Assembly (NCBI GenBank): GCA_050013795.1
Contig: JBEKEO010000084.1
Coordinates: 1-11,351 of the forward strand
Length of the DNA stretch: 11,351 bases
Source: CAWHOW01 sp050013795
GTDB taxonomy: Bacteria; Bacteroidota; Bacteroidia; Bacteroidales; CG2-30-32-10
Direction: 5' to 3'
In this document: positions 6,098-11,351 of the stretch, one piece after another
Numbering within the stretch: position 1 is the stretch's first letter
Layout of the letters: every line of letters begins with the position of its first letter
The notes under the pieces: model-generated
What the model was told of the DNA's origin: nothing
Database searches by the model: none
Seen by the model: only the letters and a program-made list of their open reading frames with translations
Position numbers and translations under genes: made by a program

Positions 6098-7414
6098 ATG
6101 AATTACGAGGAAACACTGCAATATCTCTACTCGCAATTACCAATGTTTCACCGCATTGGTGCAGCAGCATATAAAGCTAACCTGAATAATACAATTAAGA
6201 TTTGCAATTTACTTGGTAATCCCCAAAATAAATTCAAGAGCATTCACATTGCCGGCACAAATGGAAAAGGTTCCGTTTCTCACTTCATTGCTTCTATTTT
6301 ACAGGAAAATGGATATAAAGTGGGGTTGTATACTTCACCCCACCTGAAAGATTTCCGCGAACGCATTAAAATTAACGGCAAGGAGATACCTACTGAAAAG
6401 GTCACTGCTTTTGTTGAAAAACATAAATCATCCTTCAATTCTATTAAACCTTCATTCTTTGAATGGACTGTAGGGCTTGCATTCAGTTATTTTGCAGAAG
6501 AAAAAGTTGATGTAGCTGTTATAGAAACCGGACTTGGAGGCAGACTTGATTCAACAAACATTATCACTCCAGAATTATCTATCATCACTAACATTAGCTG
6601 GGATCATTCAAACCTGTTAGGGGATTCGCTCGAAAAGATTGCCGGTGAAAAGGCTGGCATCATCAAAAAAGGAGTTCCGGTTGTCATTGGAGAAACACAG
6701 GAAGAATTAAAAAAAGTTTTCGTCAATAAGTCAAAAGAAATAAAAGCTCCTTTATATTTTGCCGATAAGCATTTTCATGTATTGCATGCCGAGCTTGTTT
6801 ATAATAATTCTCCTGAATTAATGGTTCAATTACAGTTTAAAAATGGAATTCCTTTAAACCATGTATTTGAGCATGATTCGGTGTTGCGTTCATCATTAAT
6901 AGGCTATTACCAGGTAAAAAACCTTATAACGGTACTGATGTCAGTAGATATTCTGAATACCAATGGATTTACATTAAAAGCTGAAAAGGTTGAAAAAGGG
7001 ATCACCAAGGTTATTGAGAATACAGGCATTATGGGACGCTGGCAGAAAATGGACGAAAAACCGCTTGTTGTTTCCGATATTGGACACAATGAGGGCGGAT
7101 TAAAGGAAACATTGAAGCAAATTAATTTTACTCCTCATAACAAACTGCATATGGTACTGGGGTTTGTAAATGACAAGGATATAGATTCTATTATTCATTT
7201 ATTACCAAATGATGCTGATTACTATTTCTGCAAAGCCCATATTCCAAGAGCTCTTGACGAAACTGTATTGGCAGAGAAAGCATTAAAAGCTGGAATCAAG
7301 GGGAATGTATTTCCTACTGTTGAGGCAGCTTATAAAGCAGCAAAGGATAATGCCGATGTAGAAGACCTGATATATATTGGCGGAAGCACCTTTGTAGTGG
7401 CTGAAGTGCTATAA
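6098..7414 (+). CDS. folC: Folylpolyglutamate synthase / dihydrofolate synthase (FolC)
   Basis: FolC adds glutamate to dihydropteroate and/or to folates, using ATP, in the cytoplasm. The 438 residues belong to the Mur-ligase superfamily. Motifs are the P-loop GTNGKGS (53-59), YTSPHLKDFRERI (78-90), the FEWTVGLAFSYF stretch (121-132), ETGLGGRLDSTN (143-154), ITNISWDH (163-170) and IAGEKAGIIKKG (181-192). Lys185 of the last motif is the usual carbamylated lysine. The C-terminal domain has GRWQ, SDIGHNEGGL (often DxAHN in other FolC proteins) and LGFVNDKD. Whether it has both activities cannot be told from sequence alone. It begins 1 nt after the tonB-like stop (TAAGATG), so it is almost surely cotranscribed with exbB-exbD-tonB. 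I recall this pairing from other Bacteroidota genomes but have not checked it. No clear terminator follows it. Confidence 0.94.
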   Translation: MNYEETLQYLYSQLPMFHRIGAAAYKANLNNTIKICNLLGNPQNKFKSIHIAGTNGKGSVSHFIASILQENGYKVGLYTSPHLKDFRERIKINGKEIPTEKVTAFVEKHKSSFNSIKPSFFEWTVGLAFSYFAEEKVDVAVIETGLGGRLDSTNIITPELSIITNISWDHSNLLGDSLEKIAGEKAGIIKKGVPVVIGETQEELKKVFVNKSKEIKAPLYFADKHFHVLHAELVYNNSPELMVQLQFKNGIPLNHVFEHDSVLRSSLIGYYQVKNLITVLMSVDILNTNGFTLKAEKVEKGITKVIENTGIMGRWQKMDEKPLVVSDIGHNEGGLKETLKQINFTPHNKLHMVLGFVNDKDIDSIIHLLPNDADYYFCKAHIPRALDETVLAEKALKAGIKGNVFPTVEAAYKAAKDNADVEDLIYIGGSTFVVAEVL

Positions 7415-7438
7415 TTCCTCTATTTTTCAAAAATCTTC

Positions 7439-7468
7439 TTGGACTTTATAAAATTACTTTTATATTTG
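7439..7468 (+). promoter_or_regulatory. Promoter of tRNA-Val, full Bacteroidota consensus
   Basis: TTG at 7439-7441 is followed by 19 nt and then TATATTTG at 7461-7468. This is the TTG-N19-TAnnTTTG arrangement of housekeeping Bacteroidota promoters with every fixed base matched. The start should fall near 7475, about 28 nt ahead of the mature tRNA 5' end. Confidence 0.8.
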
Positions 7469-7502
7469 CACTCCCATTTAGGGAAATAGTTCACAATAGT
7501 TA

Positions 7503-7577
7503 GGGAGTTTAGCTCAGCTGGTTCAGAGCATCTGCCTTACAAGCAGAGGGTCACTGGTTCGAATCCAGTAACTCCCA
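7503..7577 (+). tRNA. tRNA-Val (anticodon UAC)
   Basis: A complete 75-nt cloverleaf can be folded. The acceptor stem pairs GGGAGTT (7503-7509) with AACTCCC (7570-7576), with A at 7577 as the discriminator base. The D stem is GCTC (7512-7515) with GAGC (7526-7529), and GG lies in the loop. The anticodon stem is TCTGC (7531-7535) with GCAGA (7543-7547) around CTTACAA, giving anticodon TAC at 7538-7540. The variable loop has 5 nt. The T stem is ACTGG (7553-7557) with CCAGT (7565-7569) around TTCGAAT. All stems are perfectly paired. The next bases are CAA, so the 3' CCA is not encoded and must be added by nucleotidyltransferase. Confidence 0.97.
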
Positions 7578-7691
7578 CAAAACAAAGCCATGGCAAGATG
7601 GCTTTCCTGTTTTATTCATTCTGCAAATGAAAATGTATTTTCATTTGCGTAATGAATAAAATAATAAGACTGCGTAGCAGGTTTTGTTTTG
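7578..7691. repeat. Nested imperfect palindrome, 114 bp, between tRNA-Val and the MFS gene
   Basis: Two layers of inverted repeat share one centre region. The outer arms are CAAAACAAAGCC (7578-7589) and GGTTTTGTTTTG (7680-7691), complementary over 12 positions with one G-U. The inner hairpin pairs TTTATTCATT (7611-7620) with AATGAATAAA (7651-7660), then GCAAATGAAAA (7623-7633) with TTTTCATTTGC (7638-7648), around a 4-nt loop. Only a 2-nt internal mismatch separates its two halves. Between the layers, the left side holds the hairpin at 7584-7605 and the right side holds CTGC-GTA-GCAG (7670-7680). It may be a bidirectional terminator cluster, a small non-coding RNA end or the remains of a miniature inverted-repeat element. 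No target-site duplication is evident. Confidence 0.65.
7584..7605 (+). terminator. Hairpin just after tRNA-Val, probable terminator
   Basis: AAAGCCAT (7584-7591) pairs perfectly with ATGGCTTT (7598-7605) around a 6-nt loop. T-rich sequence with TTTT at 7610-7613 follows closely. It starts 7 nt after the tRNA and would end the tRNA transcript. On the minus strand the same hairpin is followed by GTTTTGT, so it could also stop leftward transcription from the MFS gene. Its left arm overlaps the outer arm of the larger palindrome described next. Confidence 0.6.
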
Positions 7692-7705
7692 TATCTGCCC
7701 TAAGA

Positions 7706-7726
7706 TGGATCACCGAAGGTAATCCA
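7706..7726 (-). other. Stable short hairpin downstream of the MFS gene
   Basis: TGGATCACC (7706-7714) and GGTAATCCA (7718-7726) form a 9-bp stem around three bases. On the minus strand the only imperfection becomes a G-U pair, whereas on the plus strand it is a C-A mismatch. This suggests it acts in leftward RNA, about 40 nt past the MFS stop. No U-run follows it, so it is more likely a 3'-end protecting or processing structure than a classic terminator. Confidence 0.4.
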
Positions 7727-7766
7727 ATAAATATCATATAAATTTGTTGAATAAGTTTAAATGAAG

Positions 7767-9029
7767 TTATTCCTCTTTGATCTTTTTCCTTAAATCCATT
7801 TTCCTCAGCACAGGAGCAACTTTAGAAGTGAAACCTACTATCAAAAGTGTCATGCTGCCGCCGAAGATTACTGAGGGAATCAATCCCATTATCCTTGCGG
7901 CAAGCCCAGATTCAAACGAGCCAATTTCATTAGAAGAGCCAACAAATATACTATTCACAGCTGCAACTCTTCCTCGCATATTATCAGGAGTATAAAGCTG
8001 AATGATCATCTGCCGTAATACATAACTTACATTATCGAACATTCCGCTCATGGCAAGCAGAAGTAATGAAAGGTAGAAATTCTTTGAAATAGCAAATAAA
8101 ATAATGCAAACACCAAAGCCTGCAACACAACTCAACAGTTTTGTTCCAGCCGTTTTAACAGGTGGATAATAAGCCAGTATCATTGACATGATGACCGCTC
8201 CCGCTGCAGGCATGGCTCTTAAAAAGCCCAAACCCTGGGGCCCAACATTTAATACTTCCGCTGCAAATACAGGCAACATAGCTACAGCTCCTCCAAATAA
8301 AACCGCAAACATATCAAGTGATAATGATCCAAGCACCACCTGATTATTGAATACAAATTTGATTCCTGTTGACAAACTTTGCATCAGTGTTTCCTTTTTC
8401 TCTTTCACTGGAACAGGTTTGCTTTTTATTCCCATAAAAAGAATCAGACCAACAATAATTAAAATTGCAACCGTCATGTATGCAGAAGTGATGCCTGAGA
8501 AACCATAAATAAGCCCACCTAAAGCAGGTCCTGTTACAGCTGCAATATGCCATGCTGTGCTGTTCCAAGTGGAAGAATTCGGATATAATTCACGGGGAAC
8601 TATTTGCGATATCAATGCAATTTGCGAAGGATATATCACTGCCCTGGCTAAGCCTGTTATGGCTATGATTATATAAATAGGTGCTGTACCAAACAGTAGT
8701 AATGCGCTCGAAAGATTTAATGTAAATGAAAGCAGCGTAAGCGAGCATACAAAGAAAACGATCAGACTAATGATAATTAATTTCTTCCTGTTGAAAATAT
8801 CAGCAATATGCCCGGCAAACAAAGCCACACTTAAAAAAGGAATGGCTTCGGCAAGTCCTATCAGTCCAAGCGAAAAAGCATCCTTCGTCATTTGATATAT
8901 CTGCCAGCCAACTATTACTGCCTGCATCTGGAAAGCAACAGTAGTAATGAATCTTGCAAAGACAAAAAAGCGGAATTCTTTTATCCTCAGCGCCGAATAG
9001 GGATCGTGTTTGATTACAGGTGCTTCCAT
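7767..9029 (-). CDS. MFS transporter of the EntS/MFS_3 exporter type
   Basis: This is a predicted 12-helix inner-membrane carrier in the branch that includes the enterobactin exporter EntS; the substrate is not knowable from sequence. The 420 residues from the ATG at 9029 begin MEAPVIKHDPYSALR. Motif A, GHIADIFNRKK, lies at 73-83 between helices 2 and 3, and GPALGGLIYG at 167-176 is a motif-C-like stretch in helix 5. DNMRGRVAAVNS (349-360) is typical of the MFS_3 group. A basic, charged loop around 203-213 separates the two halves. An in-frame ATG at 9047 would add six residues, but it overlaps the -7 element at 9045-9052 and would lie upstream of the expected transcript start. The gene is divergent from hutU. 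No siderophore genes lie nearby to suggest a substrate. Confidence 0.87.
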   Translation of the reverse strand: MEAPVIKHDPYSALRIKEFRFFVFARFITTVAFQMQAVIVGWQIYQMTKDAFSLGLIGLAEAIPFLSVALFAGHIADIFNRKKLIIISLIVFFVCSLTLLSFTLNLSSALLLFGTAPIYIIIAITGLARAVIYPSQIALISQIVPRELYPNSSTWNSTAWHIAAVTGPALGGLIYGFSGITSAYMTVAILIIVGLILFMGIKSKPVPVKEKKETLMQSLSTGIKFVFNNQVVLGSLSLDMFAVLFGGAVAMLPVFAAEVLNVGPQGLGFLRAMPAAGAVIMSMILAYYPPVKTAGTKLLSCVAGFGVCIILFAISKNFYLSLLLLAMSGMFDNVSYVLRQMIIQLYTPDNMRGRVAAVNSIFVGSSNEIGSFESGLAARIMGLIPSVIFGGSMTLLIVGFTSKVAPVLRKMDLRKKIKEE

Positions 9030-9044
9030 CGAAAAAATTCTATG

Positions 9045-9052
9045 CAAAGATA
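9045..9052 (-). promoter_or_regulatory. -7 element of the MFS gene promoter
   Basis: On the minus strand this reads TATCTTTG, an exact TAnnTTTG match. Transcription would start near 9039, giving a leader of about 10 nt to the ATG at 9029. The nearest -33 candidate is TTG (complement of 9077-9079), 24 nt away, which is longer than usual. The element decides the start codon, since the upstream ATG at 9047-9045 lies within the promoter. Confidence 0.55.
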
Positions 9053-9108
9053 AAGAGAATCCTTTGATTTGTCATTCAAGGCAAAGAAAGGAAACGGGTA
9101 TTAAAATA

Positions 9109-9140
9109 TTTGAATTATTTGCAGCTATAATGTATTTTCG
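9109..9140 (+). promoter_or_regulatory. Promoter of hutU
   Basis: TTTG at 9109-9112 is followed by 20 nt and TATTTTCG at 9133-9140, which departs from TAnnTTTG at one base. The predicted start is near 9146, a leader of about 20 nt before the ATG at 9166. The two divergent promoters share a gap of about 136 bp between MFS and hutU. No clear palindromic operator such as a HutC site is visible there. Confidence 0.5.
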
Positions 9141-9165
9141 CAATCAGAAAACTAATTTCAATGTT

Positions 9166-11172
9166 ATGAGTCTTACCGATTTTCAAAAAGCAATACTGCA
9201 GGGAATACCTGAATCATTACCTGAGCCTAAGCCTTATGATGCTAACCTGAATCATGCTCCTAAGCGTAAAGATATATTGTCAAAAGAAGAGAAGAAGCTT
9301 GCTTTGCGCAATGCCCTTCGCTATTTCGACAAGAAGCACCATGCTATTCTTGCCCCTGAATTTGCAAAGGAACTGAAGGATTACGGACGTATTTACATGT
9401 ACCGTTTTCGTCCCGATTATAAGATTTCTGCAAGAAGCATTGATGAATTCCCTCACAAATGCAGACAGGCTGCAGCTATAATGGTAATGCTATCAAACAA
9501 TCTTGATTATGCTGTTGCTCAGCATCCGCATGAACTTATTACCTATGGCGGTAATGGCGCAGCTTTCATGAACTGGGCACAATACCTGCTCACCATAAAA
9601 TATCTTGCCGAAATGACAGATGAGCAAACGCTGGTGATGTATTCAGGTCATCCGATGGGATTGTTCCCTTCGCATAAAGATGCTCCCCGAGTTGTTGTAA
9701 CCAATGGTATGGTTATCCCGAATTATTCCAAACCGGATGATTGGGAGCGCTTCAATGCGCTTGGTGTTTCGCAGTACGGACAAATGACTGCAGGTTCTTT
9801 CATGTATATTGGTCCGCAGGGAATAGTGCATGGGACAACTATTACTGTGTTAAATGCTGGAAGAAAGATTGCAAAAAATAATGAAGGCCTTGCAGGAAAA
9901 CTATTTGTTACATCAGGTCTTGGCGGCATGTCTGGCGCTCAGCCTAAAGCAGCTGTAATTGCAGGTGCGATTGGAGTGATCGCTGAAGTTAATCCTAAAG
10001 CGGTACAGACAAGGCATTCACAGGGATGGGTGGATGAAGTATTCACCGACCTGGATGAGCTTTTAAAACGCATAGCAAAGGCTAAAGCAAATAAAGAGGT
10101 TGTTTCGCTGGCTTACCAAGGCAACATAGTTGACCTTTGGGAAAAATTTGTGAAAGAAAATATTACTGTGGAACTTGGTTCCGACCAAACCTCTCTTCAC
10201 AATCCATGGGCGGGCGGGTATTATCCTGCAGGTTTATCTTTTGAAGAAGCCAAGGAAATGATGGCTACAAAACCTGAACTCTTTAAAGAAAAGGTGAAGG
10301 AATCGCTAAGGCGACAGGTTGCAGCTATCAATACGCTGGCAAAAAAAGGAATGTATTTCTTCGATTACGGCAATGCTTTCCTGCTTGAGGCAAGCCGCGC
10401 AGGCGCTGATATTATGAAGCCCAACGGCGATTTTATTTATCCGTCATATGTTCAGGACATAATGGGTCCTATGTGCTTCGATTATGGCTTCGGCCCTTTC
10501 CGCTGGGTGTGCACTTCGTCGAAGCCGGAAGACCTTGATACCACGGATAAAATTGCCATGGATGTGCTGGAAGAAATTGCCAAGACCTCACCGGTTGAGA
10601 TTCAGCAGCAGATGAAAGATAATATACAATGGATAAAAGGCGCCAAGAAAAACAAGCTGGTGGTGGGTTCGCAGGCGCGCATATTGTATGCCGACGAGGA
10701 AGGAAGAATAAAAATTGCAGAAGCATTCAATAAAGCCATAAAGGATGGAAATATCTCTGCTCCTGTGGTGCTTGGCCGCGACCATCATGATGTTTCGGGA
10801 ACGGATTCTCCTTACCGAGAAACTTCCAATATTTATGATGGCTCCAAATTTACTGCCGACATGGCTATACAGAATGTAATAGGCGATGCTTTCCGTGGCG
10901 CTACATGGGTTTCCATACATAATGGCGGAGGTGTTGGCTGGGGCGAGGTGATAAACGGGGGTTTTGGCATGGTGCTCGACGGCACAGCCGATGCCGACCG
11001 CAGGCTGAAAATGATGCTTTACTGGGATGTGAACAACGGTATTGCTCGCCGCTCATGGGCAAGGAACGAAGGCGCCATGTTTGCCATTAAACGCGCACTG
11101 GAAAAGAACCCTTCACTAAAGGTTACCCTGCCGAATTTGGTGGATGATGAGATTATTGAGAAATTGTTTTAA
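9166..11172 (+). CDS. hutU: Urocanate hydratase (urocanase), long form
   Basis: HutU hydrates urocanate to 4-imidazolone-5-propionate with tightly bound NAD+, the second step of histidine breakdown. From the ATG at 9166 the protein has 668 residues, beginning MSLTDFQKAILQGIPESLPE. Motifs are YGGNGAAF (127-134), SGHPMGLFP (160-168), the NAD-binding GLGGMSGAQPKA (251-262), DQTSLHNPWAGGYYPAG (340-356), FDYGNAF (399-405) and GPMCFDYGFGPFRWV (434-448). Cys437 corresponds to the catalytic Cys410 of the Pseudomonas enzyme. SIHNGGGVGWGE lies near the end. Canonical urocanases have about 555 residues; the extra length is spread through internal insertions. The classic FQGLPARICW region appears here as VVGSQARILYA. 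An upstream ATG at 9010 would add 52 residues that overlap the MFS gene and lack family similarity, so it is rejected. No hutH, hutI or hutG is in the window. Confidence 0.95.
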   Translation: MSLTDFQKAILQGIPESLPEPKPYDANLNHAPKRKDILSKEEKKLALRNALRYFDKKHHAILAPEFAKELKDYGRIYMYRFRPDYKISARSIDEFPHKCRQAAAIMVMLSNNLDYAVAQHPHELITYGGNGAAFMNWAQYLLTIKYLAEMTDEQTLVMYSGHPMGLFPSHKDAPRVVVTNGMVIPNYSKPDDWERFNALGVSQYGQMTAGSFMYIGPQGIVHGTTITVLNAGRKIAKNNEGLAGKLFVTSGLGGMSGAQPKAAVIAGAIGVIAEVNPKAVQTRHSQGWVDEVFTDLDELLKRIAKAKANKEVVSLAYQGNIVDLWEKFVKENITVELGSDQTSLHNPWAGGYYPAGLSFEEAKEMMATKPELFKEKVKESLRRQVAAINTLAKKGMYFFDYGNAFLLEASRAGADIMKPNGDFIYPSYVQDIMGPMCFDYGFGPFRWVCTSSKPEDLDTTDKIAMDVLEEIAKTSPVEIQQQMKDNIQWIKGAKKNKLVVGSQARILYADEEGRIKIAEAFNKAIKDGNISAPVVLGRDHHDVSGTDSPYRETSNIYDGSKFTADMAIQNVIGDAFRGATWVSIHNGGGVGWGEVINGGFGMVLDGTADADRRLKMMLYWDVNNGIARRSWARNEGAMFAIKRALEKNPSLKVTLPNLVDDEIIEKLF

Positions 11173-11177
11173 GGTTA

Positions 11178-11351
11178 TTATTCCTTAATAAACTTACATA
11201 CCTCAACCCCTTTTCCCGTTTTCACTTCCACCACATACACCCCACTAGGCAATGCTGAAACATCTACATTTGTTTTATTGCCAGTTGTTGCAAAAGTTTT
11301 TATTAACTGACCTTGGATGTTTGTGATTTCTATTACTGCACTCTGCGGGGC
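11178..11351 (-). CDS. T9SS-secreted protein, C-terminal sorting domain (partial)
   Basis: The last 57 residues of a minus-strand gene enter from the right edge; the stop TAA is at 11178-11180 (complement). The segment reads VIEITNIQGQLIKTF, then NVDVSALPSGVYVVEVKTG, and ends CKFIKE. This is the type A C-terminal sorting domain of the type IX secretion system: beta strands, the LPSGVY motif and a basic short tail. Such a domain directs an exported protein across the outer membrane and is cleaved off by PorU. The cargo part, and so the function, lies outside the window. The gene converges on hutU with only 5 nt between stops and no hairpin between them. Confidence 0.9.
   Translation of the reverse strand, partial: APQSAVIEITNIQGQLIKTFATTGNKTNVDVSALPSGVYVVEVKTGKGVEVCKFIKE

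Noticed and set aside
7422..7434. ATTTTT-C-AAAAAT as a folC terminator
   Set aside because: It is an all-AT palindrome with a one-base loop that would not fold stably.
7469..7476. ACTCCCA upstream of the tRNA repeating its 3' end, as a possible attachment-site or lost tRNA remnant
   Set aside because: Only 7-8 nt match, it overlaps the promoter start region, and no integrase or element boundary is nearby.
9010..9165. 52-residue N-terminal extension of hutU from an ATG at 9010
   Set aside because: It overlaps the divergent MFS start and the hutU promoter, and its residues do not look like urocanase; the family start fits MSLTDFQKAI at 9166.
1..11351. CRISPR array, transposase, toxin-antitoxin or defence system
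   Set aside because: No spaced identical repeats, transposase motifs or defence-family domains were found on either strand; apart from MFS, MscS and the partial edge genes, the genes are core metabolism and envelope functions.

Overview
The window reads as a chromosomal segment of a gliding/T9SS-bearing member of the Bacteroidota. Four things point there: a GldJ-type C-terminus at the left edge, a type IX secretion C-terminal sorting domain at the right edge, promoters of the Bacteroidota type (TTTG/TTG, about 19-20 nt, TAnnTTTG), and almost no Shine-Dalgarno sequences. Nearly every gene ends in TAA, and intergenic DNA is AT-rich.

Layout, left to right. (1) Positions 1-179 hold the end of a gldJ-like gene, followed by a strong hairpin terminator. 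(2) Positions 241-2622 hold murF and anmK, 12 nt apart; one makes the peptidoglycan precursor, the other recycles anhydro-MurNAc. (3) Positions 2623-2922 hold no start-codon-bearing gene but carry a degenerate 21-bp tandem array, then a promoter. (4) Positions 2923-4023 encode an MscS-family channel. (5) Positions 4171-7414 are a compact operon exbB-exbD-tonB-folC with junctions of one nucleotide or less: an inner-membrane proton-driven energy transducer plus the folate polyglutamylation enzyme. (6) Positions 7439-7691 hold a textbook promoter, tRNA-Val(UAC), and a nested set of inverted repeats. (7) Divergent from about 9030-9166, an MFS exporter-like gene runs leftward and urocanate hydratase (hutU) runs rightward. 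(8) A T9SS-secreted protein gene enters from the right on the minus strand, converging on hutU with 5 nt between stops.

Functionally this is mostly cell-envelope housekeeping (wall synthesis and recycling, osmotic release channel, TonB-type energisation), with folate metabolism, histidine degradation and a small-molecule exporter beside it. I see no CRISPR array, transposase, phage gene or clear accessory island.

The least ordinary pieces are non-coding. One is the 21-bp heptad-like array in the open frame downstream of the anmK stop. Another is the nested palindrome after the tRNA. The third is the terminator placed 8 nt before the murF start. I did not find a convincing new multi-gene system.
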